Below, piece by piece: positions 24,449 to 35,740 of a stretch of DNA of 64,000 nt (position 1 is its first letter; the number at the start of each line of letters is the position of its first letter). The notes under the pieces are model-generated. The model was not told where the DNA came from. It searched no databases and saw nothing but the letters and a program-made list of their open reading frames with translations. This stretch comes from Acanthococcus lagerstroemiae (Eukaryota > Arthropoda > Insecta > Hemiptera > Eriococcidae): contig CM063112.1 in NCBI GenBank assembly GCA_031841125.1, forward strand, positions 22,780,603 to 22,844,602, read 5' to 3'. A program made the translations under genes and the position numbers.

Positions 24449-25241
24449 TAGTGTTGGGAATTTTAGTTCAATCTTGTAACATACTTCAATCGTTCACCTT
24501 CAAACGAATGAAGTACTTCGTGAAGTAGTTCATTTAGTTCATTTGAACGAGCATTGAAGCAGAAACGCGAGAATTGTCTGCAAGATTGTCAGAGTGAACA
24601 TCTGCGAAGTGATACCGCGAGTTGATAGGTGGGGGTTACCAGAGACGTACAGAAGAGTTTTTCCAGGAGGGGTAAAACTGAACTCAGAATAACCAAGTAT
24701 CAAAGCAAAAAAAAAAAAAAAAAAAAAACCTTTTGACTTGTGGGATTTCTCCAACTGACTTGACTCAAAATTCCCAGGTATCAATGCAATCAATGCAAAA
24801 GAAGAACAACCTTTTGACTTTCTTGGGTTTTCCCAACTTCTCAACTCAATTCCCAAATTCCAAAGTATCAAAGCAAAAAAAAAAAAAAAACCTTTGAACT
24901 TGTTGGATTTTTCCAACTTGCCTGACTGAAATGGTAAATTTTCCCAACTGAGTGAAAAATTTCCGCAAGGGGAGTAATTTGCCTTCCCCCCTATCGGTAT
25001 GTCCCTGGGGGTTACACACAGAGAGAGGAACGAAATGAAATTAACGAACGAAGAACGACCTATGATTTTTTAATGTACGAATGAAGGAAGAAGAACGAAG
25101 AAGTACATCATGATTACGGATTGAGAAGCGATGTTTAAATCTTGACTGAACTACTTCATTCTGAGTCGGTGAAATAGTTCCTTCACTCATGGAAATGAAG
25201 TACTTCATTGAAGTACTTCGCGAATGAACGACCCACCTCTA
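24449..25241. mobile_element. hAT-type element hosting a second hAT MITE
   Basis: Ends TAGTGTTGGGAATTT and CGACCCACCTCTA, flanks GTTATTTC and GTTCTTTC (7/8). Interior words pair across the element (GAAGTACTTCGTGAAG with GAAGTACTTCGCG). Interrupted by 24640-25007. Confidence 0.65.
24640..25007 (+). mobile_element. hAT-type MITE with exact 8 bp target duplication
   Basis: Begins CAGAGACGTACAGAAGAG and ends ATCGGTATGTCCCTG. GGGGTTAC flanks it exactly on both sides (24632-24639, 25008-25015). The interior has repeated units of about 90-100 bp with poly-A and TTTTTCCAACTTG words. Same family as 1105 and 42465. Confidence 0.9.
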
Positions 25242-25585
25242 GTTCTTTCCCTCAACCATTTCCTCTAGCAGCAATAACAATATCTGGGATGTCTTATATT
25301 ATGACCTATCATCTTAACCTCTCTCTTTACGATTGTATTCCAAATTTCTCTTCCCCTTCCTATTCGTCACAATACTTCGTGTCGTTTTCCTCATCGTTTC
25401 TACCTATTTGATTTTTAGTATTCTCCGATAACACCGCATTTCAAAAGCTTCTGTCCTCTTTTGTGTATGTATGTGTTCTTATTGTCCAAGTCGTGGGCCA
25501 GGTCCAGTGAAGAGAGGGTGGAGGTATTTGCTGACTATTCAACAGTAACTTCACAACGAACTCTACCACTGATAAACAGTTTGAA

Positions 25586-25731
25586 TAAGGTGGCTCTAAG
25601 GGGAGGTATAACGGACAGCCATTTTGATTGCAAGAAATAAACCGAGTTCGTGTTGAGAATGAGAAATCGAACACAGGCTTTTCTTGCAATCAAAATTGCT
25701 GTCCGTTATACCTCCCCTTAGAGTCACCTTA
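25586..25731. mobile_element. Short foldback MITE
   Basis: Arms TAAGGTGGCTCTAAGGGGAG and CTCCCCTTAGAGTCACCTTA continue through GTATAACGGACAGC / GCTGTCCGTTATAC and TTTTGATTGCAAGAAA. Loop about 40 bp. Confidence 0.85.
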
Positions 25732-26029
25732 GTTTGAACACACTGTCAACGAGAATATTAGAACACTAGCAGGGCCAGCGACACCAATAGCTCCGGTGAC
25801 CATGAATGAAGTTCGAAAAATAATATCAGGCTGGCCAGACATACTCTTCTCAAGAGTATTGTACTCTTTTGGATCAATGAAAGAAGAGTATACTCTTTCT
25901 TTTCCTCTGAAACTTCAGTTTATACTCTTTTGATCGTATCATAGAAAAACGATATAGCTAAAGAACCCAGGATTCAAGTAAAGGGTTTTTGTTTGCGATT
26001 AAGATACATTTTTTCTTGGTGGGGGGCTC

Positions 26030-26124
26030 AGTCACAGATCCGCCCTCCTCTCCATCTCAACCCATTTCGTGTTTGGGGGGGGAGTCAGTCACAGATCCAC
26101 TCTCCTCTCGATCTCAACCCATTG
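26030..26124. repeat. Short tandem duplication
   Basis: Two ~40 bp units containing CAGTCACAGATCC and ATCTCAACCCATT, separated by a G-rich run. Confidence 0.6.
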
Positions 26125-26324
26125 TTTTTCGCGGGTTTTTTTGGCCAATGGTAGGAGTTTGACCCCCCTCCCCCGTCTGTACGGCCCTGACTGAAGACAC
26201 ATTTCTCCTAATTGTTGGAAATATTCTGTAAATTTGTCTGATTTAAGAGTAAAGTACCTACAATTAACTGGTTATATCCCACATGATAGAAGTTTCTACT
26301 GGCAAACTCTGTATTAGCTAAAAA

Positions 26325-27610
26325 CCCAGAATGTACACAGGGTAGTTCGGGGCAAAAGTCGGATGGATAAAATTTTGGGGTAAAAGTGAACTAAGTGTAT
26401 AACTCTTATAATATTTGATTGAGATTTTCTATCGCAATATGTAGGAGATATCCCAATTGTTATTTTCTTATATATGAAATGTTGGCCTATTTCTGCCGTG
26501 GGAAGGAAAAACAGAAAGAAAACAAAAAAAAAATAAATGAAACAAAATTTTGCTGTGCCTAAAAAGATGGGAAAATTCTGAAACACAAAAACATTATTAT
26601 TTTCAAAGTTCACAGTTAATTCTCGAATGTTTTCATATTATTCAGTAGCAAATTTCATTAGCCTTCTGTACAAGTAGGTGCTTAAAAGTTGTAAAATAAT
26701 GATTTAAAAAGAAAAATGAACGATAAAATTTGTGGGGCAACATGGGAACAGTGCTGGGGTACAAGACGGACAGTTTTGAAGTGTGCTTAATGATGTACCA
26801 CAGTAAGGTGACATTGCACATGTCCATGAATAAATAGGGAAAAAGTTGTAAATGGAGTGTTGTCTATTAAAAGTGCCAAGTAACTCCAAATGATGTACTG
26901 TGTGTAGGGTGATCTGGGGCAAAGGTTGGACGTACACAATCTTGCGGTTAAAAGTGAACTAGGTGTACCATTTCTCAATTCAATATTTGATTGAGATTTT
27001 CTATCACAGTATGTAGAAGATACTACAAATTGTTATTTCCTTATGAAATTTATGCCTGTTTCTGGCATGGAAAAAAAAAACAAGGAACATGAAACAAAAT
27101 TTTGCTGTGCCTAAAAAGATGGGAAAATTCTGAAACAAAAAATTATTATTTTCGAGGTTTACATCAATTCTGGAATGTTTTCATATTATTCAGTAGCAAA
27201 TTTTATTAGCTTTCTGTACAAGTACTTAAAAGTTGTGAAATAATGATTTAAAAAGAATAATGCACGATAAAATGTGTGGGGCAAAATGGGAACAGTGCTG
27301 GGGAACAAGACGAACAATTTTGAAGTGTGCCAAGTGATGTACCACAGTAAGACGACATTGCACATGTTCATGAATGAACTGGGAAAAATTTGTAAAAAAT
27401 GGAGTGTTGTCTATTACAAGTGCCAAGTAACCCTAAATGATGTACTATTTGTAGGGTGATCCGGGGTAGAGGTCGGACATATACACTCTTGGGGTAAAAA
27501 GTGAACTCTTCAATACGATATTTGATTAAGATTTTCTATCACAGTATGTAGAAGATACCACAAATTGTTAATCGGAACAGTGCTGGGGTAAAAGACGAAC
27601 AGTATTGGGG
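26325..27610 (+). repeat. Tandem array of ~550-580 bp units
   Basis: Two full units and one truncated unit, each starting near GGGGCAAARGTYGGA and running through TTTGATTGAGATTTTCTATC, AAACAAAATTTTGCTGTGCC, AACAGTGCTGGGG and GACATTGCACATGT. The third unit jumps from the start to the GGAACAGTGCTGGGG part. Minus-strand frames repeated in each unit (for example 26642-26827 and 27186-27371) follow the repeat and show no known domain. Confidence 0.9.
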
Positions 27611-29814
27611 CAAAAAGCCTACGTGTAATTGTTCGTATCGGTGTTAGATTTTGTTGCGTTGAGGTATTTTTCGTGTTCATTCTTCGGCAACAATGTTTAA
27701 AATAGCTTAGAAACTTGATATGCCCTGTATTTAATTTCTTCGCAACACTTACATACAAAAGAAGATGATAAAATGCTTTCCTTAAAACCTTATGTTGTAG
27801 CCCTGTAAATTACATTCAAAATATACGTACGCTTTTTATCCCAGGGGGTTCGCATTTTGCCCGATTTTCCAGGATAATTAGTGAAAAGGAAGTCTGGTGA
27901 ATAACTACAGTGCAATGCGCGGATCTCCTTCCCTATCAATCCAAAATGAGCAGCAAGGTTTCGCGCATACATGGCTATACTTGGAAGAGTAAATAGGTAC
28001 GTAACTCTAAATGAAGAAATTCATAGAAATGTAGTTTGTCCAATTGGCAACATTGATATAACTGGAAGCGCCTCAGTCGAGGAGTTATCTATAAGAATGG
28101 CCTCCAATCAATGTATTTCTCTTGGGGCGGAGGTCCTTCTTATCTATATATCTTGTTCTTCAGTTATTCTGAAGTTAAAATTGTAAGAAGTGAACAGTTT
28201 TTAGTTTTGCTCGTCACCATAAAGAACCGATGTCATTTCATTATGATGTGGTATTTGGTTCACCGACTCTATTTTAATAATAATAATGAACAAATTATAA
28301 ATTCATAGTTTACAGACATGCAGCCCAGGAGCTGCTGAAGTTTTGCGCAGCGCGCTTACGTTTCGCGCGGTAGTGTGAGAAAATTTTTTGGCCTCTTGTT
28401 TTCTTGTACCCCATATCTATGGTGCTGCTCTCACCCACTTCATTTTGGTGTACTCTTCTCTTCCTGAAAAAATCTGGCCAGCCTGAGTGCAGGAACTTGG
28501 GAATCGAAAATCTCCTGGATACGATATGATAACTGGAGTAATCATCAACAATTTTCCTAGTAAGGCGATCAGAGTGAACCTAAGCTTGCAGTACAGGATA
28601 AGACTGAAGTCTCGTCTTCTAGCAGGGTGAGCATTTGCGCCGCTTCGCGATAAGGGACACAAGACTTATCTACCTACCAGTTTATAAATACACACGCATT
28701 TAAATAAACACTTTAATCATTTTCAGCTTTTATGATAGTGGTACAGTACACATCTTCTTCTTGATAACCGGAATACCGTACATTTTCTTGTTATACGCAG
28801 TACCAAAGTACATACGGTGGTTTCTTATGTAGGTATGGTTGGTAATGGTAGTACATAGCTGTATAATTGCGACTGGTTCAAAGTTCCTACAAGTATTTTT
28901 GCATTCGTATTAGCAAGATGCAAGTACATGAATAGTTCTTCTTGAAAACGCAGAGTGAATTATCTAATCTCTCTCATCGGAATCAGTTAGCAATTAATTC
29001 GAGTTAATGAAACGATGTGATGCAGTAGCTCTACACGCAGAGCAGTGCGAGAGGATACCGATCTATTATGCCCTTTGTTAATGGTTATCTAATAAAACGA
29101 TAATACCAATGACTCAATAATTGAAATCAGGGCTACCGTGCACCTGTTTGTTGTTTGTGAGACGTAATTTAGCTTTCATCTGTCAAGATGATTACTGACG
29201 ACAGGTATATTCCATGTGATGATAAAGAATCGTATTTTACGTAGATATGATGTAGTGAATACAGGAAACGACCTTCTCTCGCGAGAATTGAATGCCGATT
29301 TGGAGAGACCACTGATCAAGCTACTCCTTGGCAGCTAGTATTATGTACGAAGTAGAAATACCAGACACAGGTTAACAGGTATTATAATGTATCCGCGCCG
29401 CTAAATATACACACAGGTTCCAAATTTCTATAGAAAGTAAATTATGCCAGACAAAAATAGAACAGCTGAAATCACATGTGCACGATACGAAATTTATTTT
29501 CCACTTAATAAGGTACACAATAGTTCAAATCAGCCAGACGCCGACTGTACCACAAGTTCAGTTATTGTAGCATTTTCCTCAGGCGTCAAATTTTAAATAT
29601 GCGACTTTCTATCCGAGCAAACCCATCACCACTATTAAATAATTTTTGTGTATGTCAGGGGAGAGGATGGTAGACTGTAAAAATGCCGACTAAAATATAA
29701 AAAATGTCTGTTGAAACCTAAATGAGTGAGACCTTGACTAAAACCTGCAAAATATTTAGTCAAATACAACAGTACTCAAGTATTTTTTATGGATAAAAAA
29801 TTGAAAATCACTGC
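27611..29814. other. No feature recognised
   Basis: Unique-looking intergenic or intronic sequence. Minus frame 28417-28662 and plus frame 27971-28186 show no recognisable domain. Confidence 0.45.
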
Positions 29815-30245
29815 AACCACGGGAGAGCATTTTCATGTCTGCTTCGCAGACTGCGCCGACATGAGAATGTCGTCGTCCAGCGAACGTAGCGTCCAAAAAT
29901 GAGCGCGCCAAAAAATATGGAGCGCAACAGGTTCTGCGAAGCGTAGCGGACGACATGAAAATGCTCTCCCATGGTTGCAGACTCATCTGCAAGATGATGG
30001 ACTAGTAGAACGTAGTGCTCGCAGGCTAGTACAAGGAACGTGATGCTCGCATCGGAATGCAGGCTGATACAATGAGTGTAGTACTCGCAGGCGTATAAAG
30101 TGTTCAGTCAGTCAGTCCAGTCAGTGAGTGAGTGAGTCAGTAGTTTTATTATTATTATTATTAACGCGACGCGTGAAAGTATAATGTTTTTCCGTTTTGT
30201 GTGCCAAAGTAAAGACATGAAAATGTCAAAATATATAAAGTGAAG
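29815..30245. mobile_element. Left-truncated copy of the 22.6-23.4 kb foldback family
   Basis: Shares GGGAGAGCATTTTCATGTCT, CAGCGAACGTAGCGTCC and GCGCCAAAAAATATGGAGCG with the first copy. It then has the terminal CAGTCAGTCAGTCC tandem and an outer AAAGACATGAAAATGTC block. The outer left arm is absent. Confidence 0.8.
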
Positions 30246-30359
30246 ATGAATAAGAATATAACAAAAGTGATGGTAGTCGATGAGAACAAAGTTCAATAAA
30301 CATAGAAACAGGAAGTGAAAAAATAAAGGAGGCAGAGGAATATTTAAATATCTAAGTAG

Positions 30360-30863
30360 TCTGATAACGCGTTCGGCTCAAGCAGGACATCCACCAGTCC
30401 ACGCTTCGTACATGGAAGGACGCGCCCACCCAGTCGACCAAGGGCGAGTGTACCCGAGCGCTGATGGACGACCTCGATGTATGTGCCGGCCGGTCCCATG
30501 TGGAACTGAATTTTCATTTGACCCAAGTCCTGAGCGGCCATGGGTATTTCGGCACTTACACTGGAGGACAATCGCTGGCACATCCTATTCGAATGTGAGG
30601 CTCGGGGGCAAGAAAAGCGCGGGATGGCAACAGCGATCGATCCCGACGGCAACACGAGCGATAGCGATCGCGTGATCGGTCGTCTCGCGCCGGACATACC
30701 TTTCGGTTCCGAAAATACTAAAGAGTGGAAGCGAATGGAACCGGTTGTCGGTTTTTGTCTCAACCATTATGAGAAGAAGAAGATGCAGACAGAGTGGTCG
30801 AGGCAGAGGGCCGACGGACAAAGCTCGGCCCACACCGGACACAACAACTCTGTACCACTCTAA
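30360..30863 (+). pseudogene. R1-like LINE ORF2 C-terminus (broken)
   Basis: One frame reads ECTRALMDDLDVCAG then LTQVLSGHGYFGTY. After a frameshift it continues HILFECEARGQEKRGM and ends with a KKKMQTEWSRQRADG tail at 30863. The L-T-Q-x-L-S-G-H-G-x-F and H-x4-C pattern is the conserved C-terminal zinc-knuckle region of R1/Jockey-type LINEs. The second Cys pair is lost at the frameshift. Homologous to 44486-44869. Confidence 0.7.
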
Positions 30864-30879
30864 AGTTGCTACAGCTGCT

Positions 30880-31178
30880 GCGGACCTTCCGGTAGGGCTC
30901 ACCCAGCCGGCATAATCTTCCTGCGTCGTCACACGCACCAAGATGAGGAAGTGAGGGGTGAAGGAAGGAAGTGCATCCGTCTTTGGTGCACCCGAATTCC
31001 AGGTTAATGCTGGGTGAGCATTGCCTCGGTCAGCAGGGCGTCCCATAATGGCCCTGGCAGGATAGCGCGAAATGGGGGCTCGGGCCAGCCTCAATATTTC
31101 CTTCTGGTCACTGATACTGTACTCAAATAGTTTCCAAGGCCAGGGGTGCGGTGTCTGGGGAGCCACTTTGGCATGCGT
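30880..31178 (+). repeat. GC-rich TGGTGGAGC-family repeat following the R1-like tail
   Basis: Same orientation as 11363-11689 and reverse complement of 3992-4305. It ends at CTTTGGCATGCGTGC. Its position just after the R1-like stop codon suggests it could be that LINE's 3' UTR or an element inserted there. The long minus-strand frame 30585-31166 across it is an artefact of GC-rich repeat sequence. Confidence 0.55.
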
Positions 31179-31243
31179 GCAGGCTCGTAGCTAACCGCTT
31201 GTGTGTGTCACAGCATTTGATTATTCAACCAGGGCATGAGCCA

Positions 31244-31461
31244 CAGGGGTCTGGTTGCCTAAGTGGATTGCGCGTTGGTCTTAGGATTCGGAGGTCCCGG
31301 GTTCGAGTCCACGTAGCAACTTACCAGATTTCGACCTAGGTCGGTTTTTCGGTCAGAAGGGAAGAGAGCTAAGACAGCCCTACCAGCTTCCCCGACGTCT
31401 CTGGAGTGATGCTCGAAAGGGCGGATTCCAGAGCTCGGGTTGAGAGCCAATTAGAAAAAGT
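31244..31461 (+). mobile_element. tRNA-derived SINE with 12 bp target duplication
   Basis: A Pol III A-box-like TTGCCTAAGTGG and a perfect B box GGTTCGAGTCC are spaced as in a tRNA. A conserved body follows (CCCCGACGTCTCTGGAGTGA, TGCTCGAAAGGG). GGGCATGAGCCA is exactly repeated at 31232-31243 and 31462-31473. Two further copies occur in the window on the minus strand. Confidence 0.85.
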
Positions 31462-31603
31462 GGGCATGAGCCATACAGGTACAACACATATTTCTTATTT
31501 ATTTTAGCTGTTTCTATTAATTATTATTATTATTATTATTTTTGTTTTGAGAATGTGGTAGACAGGGCGGCGCGCTTGCCAGCCGGGCTGCCCTGACGTT
31601 AGC

Positions 31604-31650
31604 TACAGGCCTGCATGCGCGCATCACCATACGCTCCACCAAGATGAGAT
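31604..31650 (-). repeat. Terminal fragment of the TGGTGGAGC family
   Basis: Contains CGCATCACCATACGCTCCACC, the reverse complement of that family's end, preceded by TAGCTACAGGCCTGCATGC, which pairs with 31170-31195. Confidence 0.5.
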
Positions 31651-31669
31651 GAGTCTGATAACGTGAGAT

Positions 31670-31901
31670 GGAAGAAGTAAAACAGAAATAAAGAGCAGAA
31701 TGGAACAAGTGATGAAAGTGTCGATATTGCTTAAGAACCATACTTCTTCCTCGTGCAAGTCATTGCATAGTTTGACGAACACCTTGGAAGAAGTAAAACA
31801 GAAATAAAGAGCAGAATGGAACAAGTGATGAAAGTGTCGATATTGCTTAAGAACCATACTTCTTCCTCGTGCAAGTCATTGCATAGTTTGACGAACACCT
31901 T
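31670..31901. repeat. Perfect 116 bp tandem duplication
   Basis: Units 31670-31785 and 31786-31901 read identically, starting GGAAGAAGTAAAACAG and ending TTTGACGAACACCTT. Very recent duplication or assembly artefact. Minus-strand frames merely repeat with it. Confidence 0.95.
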
Positions 31902-32430
31902 AAGATGTTTGAAGAACAATTCCCGACTCTTGGATCTCGAATTGGAAAAATAGCCAACACGTGTTGCTTATGTAACGAAACAATAAGCCATTAGTGAGTT
32001 CGCGAGCCGTCGATAATTTGGCGGCGCAGACTTCGTGTTGATATTTAGTTATACTCGTACCTGATACCGAACGAAAAGACATTTGTCAGCTTCGTTAAGA
32101 AAACAAATAATATAGAAGATGAACTTGGAAATGAAATAATGAAATTTGCTCTTCAAAGAAGAAGCGGCTGTTGAGTAGCTATAAACTTTTTACGAGCACC
32201 CCCCCCCCCCTCCATTAATAACCTTGGAGTAATCCTGAAGAATGTACTGGATCATTCGAAAAGTGAAGTATTGATTTCGAGCCGTTACCTGAAGTAACCT
32301 CGGTAATAATTTAGTCGGTTTGTGCTTGACTTTGATTACTCATACAGATGATCTTTGAGGAAATTAAAATGTAACAGAAACAGTCGAGCAAAAAAAAAAA
32401 AAAAGTTTATACAAGATATAAACTCAACCA

Positions 32431-33785
32431 CAGGGATGGAAAGCTAGCTGAAAGCTAAAAGCCAAAAACCCAAACAATTTTTATCATTTCAAGTCAGCCG
32501 AAAGTCGAATGGGTTACAAACAAGCTTAAAGCTGAAAGCCGAAGCTGTATTTTTTCGACTTGTAGCCTAAATTCTTGTGAGGTTGTAAACAAAATGGTTG
32601 CTATTGCTACTGCCTGCCGTCTGCGTATACAGGCTGTGAGTCTGTGACTTTCGTCGTTGGTGTTTTACAGTAAATTGATTCATCTGTATACTGTGTCGTG
32701 TGTAGGGATGTGCCTTGGAAACTGGAAAGAAATTTATAAATTTTTCCAAATAAATGTCTTTCCGGAAAGAAATAATAGAAATTTATGGAAACTTTGGAAA
32801 TTTTCAAATTTTTGTATGATATGAAAATACAGTCTTCTTTCATGTACAACCTTCTTTGATGGAAATCTGAGCCATTAAATTAAGATTAAAGCTGTTCAAC
32901 TATCGTTTGTTCTCGAGTTGAGTGTAAAACTGTGGAAGTGGTTCTCGATTAAATCTCATTCAACAATTAAGGGAGTTTTATGTCAAAAAATTCTCCAATA
33001 CTTACGGATTCAACTGAACTAATTAAAGTCCAGTATAGTAGCTAGGAAATGGAATAAAAATTGATTCTTCAGTCTTCACTTAGTACTTATTTTTGTGAAA
33101 TAATTAATGATAATAATTCGTATTATTCTCTCTCATGAACAATTACAATGTCTAGAATGTACAATGTACGAGAATAATAATAATTATCAGTTAGACTTTT
33201 TATGTGGTAGTAGCTATGAATTCCAAACATATACATCATCTTCTAAAGTGTTCTATTATTACAGATTGTTTTGAATTCATCAGTGAGAAAACCCTAAAAG
33301 GAAAAAAATGGAAATTTTGGAAGGAAATAAAAGATATATTTCTTTCCAAAAATTTCTTACTTTTCCAAGTAATATTTCCGGAAATATTTCCAAGGCACAT
33401 CCCTAGTTGTGTATTTTTTACTATGGTTTGAGCAATGGTGTTCAAAATCGTTGGAATACCGATCTAATTCGGTTATTTTTGATTTTAAACAAGATTGAAT
33501 AATATGTTATTGGTAATAATGCCGCGTGCAAAAGAAAGCCAAAACCTAGGTAACTGGTACAGATCTGATTGTTTTATTTTTCATAATATCATTTACATTA
33601 CAAAACCTAGGTACTGGTATAGAGCTTTAAAAAAATTTGAGCCGAAAGGGTCGAAATTTTTATAATTTCAGCCAGCCGAAAGCTGAATAATCCACAAACT
33701 GTAAGCTGAAAGCAGAAGTCAAATTTCCGAAGGTCATCAGCTAAAGCCGAAAGCTGAAGCTTTATCATTCGGCTTTCCATCCCTG
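32431..33785. mobile_element. hAT-type element (GAAAGC-rich) hosting a second hAT
   Basis: Ends CAGGGATGGAAAGC and GCTTTCCATCCCTG, flanks CTCAACCA and CTTGACCA (6/8). Subterminal regions are rich in AGCTGAAAGCCGAA words. Interrupted by 32703-33405. No transposase frame. Confidence 0.8.
32703..33405. mobile_element. Nested hAT-type MITE (TAGGGATGTGCC family)
   Basis: Ends TAGGGATGTGCCTTGGAAA and TTTCCAAGGCACATCCCTA are a perfect inverted pair. Flanks GTCGTGTG and GTTGTGTA (6/8). Internal inverted TTTCCGGAAA words. The frames at 33204-33445 on either strand are repeat by-products. Confidence 0.85.
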
Positions 33786-33799
33786 CTTGACCATTTGCA

Positions 33800-34570
33800 T
33801 AGCAAATGAAAAAGGCGAACTAGTTCACAAAGAGAAGAAATCATGGACGCTATAAATAACTCAATGGTCGTGTATTAGCCAAGGAAATCCAAGCGTCTTT
33901 GCGGACAAAAAAAGCACTACCAGCTTTCCTGTAGAATTCGAAGTAAAATTGGCCTTTATAAAGCTAATGATAGGGAAAGCGACTGGCTCTAACAAAATTG
34001 ACGGGATTTAAAAAATTTTGTAGGATCTCTTGGTCCCGCAATTAACAAAATATTTAACCAAATGCTCGAGCTGGAACAGGTAATCTAGTGGAAAATGACT
34101 AAAATCATCCTATTTTTCGAAAAAAAGGTTGATTGAGAAAGAATGAAGAACTGCAGACCAATCAGATTAACCTCAAATTCGAGCAAAGTTTTAATGATGG
34201 TTTTAAACAACAGAACGCGCAAAACAACGAGATGAGTGTCAAGTGCGGGTCAAGCAGGTCTTAGAAAAAAATGTTCAACTACAGACCAGGTATTCATTTT
34301 GAGCCTAATTGTAGAAAAGCCCTTAAAGTATAACCTTGAAATTTATCTAATGTTTATTGACTACAACAGCATTTGATAGTGTCTCACGCCTACTGAGGAA
34401 ATGCACCAAACAACTGAGATACTCCACCCCCCCCCCCAAAAAAAAAAAAATTACAATATTGTTTAAAAATTTGTATGAAGGCTCCTCTGCCTATGTAAAA
34501 ATACGCAAAAAAGGAAAAACATTATTTCGTGTCCAAAGAGGGGTCAAGCAGAGAGACTCAATTTCAAGAG
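33800..34570 (+). pseudogene. LINE reverse transcriptase fragment A
   Basis: Fragments in RT order: a GKATGSNKIDGI-like block near 33980, NCRPIRLTS near 34155, a TTAFDSVSRLL block near 34363 (box with D of the catalytic triad), NLYEGSSAYVKIRKKG near 34470 and RGVKQRDSIS near 34540. The usual G of RQGD is replaced. Many stops and a poly-C/poly-A insertion near 34430. It ends abruptly at fragment B. Confidence 0.7.
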
Positions 34571-35185
34571 GTGTATTTGACAAAGTATTGAGAGATTTAA
34601 AGAAAGGGAAAGCTCCAGGAGTGGATGAGATACCAGCTGAATTATTACAGAACTATAGGAGAATATGTACTTGATGAATTGTACAAATTAGTATGTTATA
34701 TTTATAATAAAGGGGAAATGCCTGAGGACTTTTTAAAAAGAGTGCTATTGTAACTATACCAAAAAGAGCAGGAGCAGATAGGTGTGAAAATTATCGAACA
34801 ATTAGTCTTCTTTCGCATGCGTCAAAAATATTAACTAGGAGAATTTATAGGAGAATTGAGAATAGAATAGATGCAGAATTAGGACATGATCAGTTTAGAT
34901 TTAGAAAAGGTAGAGGTACTAGGGAAGCAGTATTGGCTTTGAGATTAATGCAGATGGGAGACTCAAAAAAGGGCAGGATACTTATAGGGCGTTCGTTGAT
35001 ATTGAAAAGGCTTTTGACAATGTTAAATGGGATAAAATGTTTGATACTCTAAAAAATATAGGAATAAAATTTAAAGAAAGACAAGTTATTTTAAACTTAG
35101 TATATGAAGGACAGAAAGCCGTATTAAGAATAGAAGGAGAGAAAGGGGAGGCTAGTATAGAAAAAGAGTATTATTTAATCTGTAC

Positions 35186-35390
35186 CAGTGGCGGATCGTC
35201 AAAATTTTCCAAGGAGGGTGTTTTGAAAATAAAACGTCTCCGTTAATTCTTGATATATTTTGAAGTCCACACAGGACTACAGCGCTGCAGGTGTACACGT
35301 TCACTACATTTTTATATAATGCAATGTTTTTTCTTCTTCTTCGGCCCGAAGGGGGTGTCCGGACGCCCCGCCCCCATAGATCCGCCACTG
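35186..35390. mobile_element. hAT-type MITE with exact 8 bp target duplication
   Basis: Ends CAGTGGCGGATC and GATCCGCCACTG. ATCTGTAC is exactly repeated at 35178-35185 and 35391-35398. Removing the element and one repeat reunites the RT frame of LINE B as far as it survives. Same family as 1662-1916. Confidence 0.93.
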
Positions 35391-35740
35391 ATCTGTACAC
35401 AGAGTGGGCCATAAAAGAAATAAATGAAAAATTTGAAACATGTGTCACTATACATGGAGAGCGAGTAAAGATGCTCAGTCTGCGGATGATATTGTGTTAT
35501 TAGCTGAAAGGAGTACTGATTTGGAAAACATTTTAAACGAAATGGAGGAGATTTTAAGTGTAGAATATTGTATGAGAATAAATAAAAATAATACTAAAGT
35601 AATGGTATGTAATCGATGTGAACATGATAGCTTAAATATAAATATTGGACAGAAAAGATCGAGGAAGTAAGCGAATTTTGCTATTTAAGGAGTAAAATAA
35701 CAAAAACTGAAGGGAGTAAAAGGGATATTTCTGTATCTGT

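Noticed and set aside
26642..27426. Repeated minus-strand frames MDMCNVTLLWY / MNMCNVVLLWY
   Set aside because: They recur with the ~570 bp tandem unit and lack domains; treated as repeat shadows.
30585..31166. 193-codon minus-strand frame
   Set aside because: Antisense to the R1-like tail and GC-rich repeat; no domain of its own.
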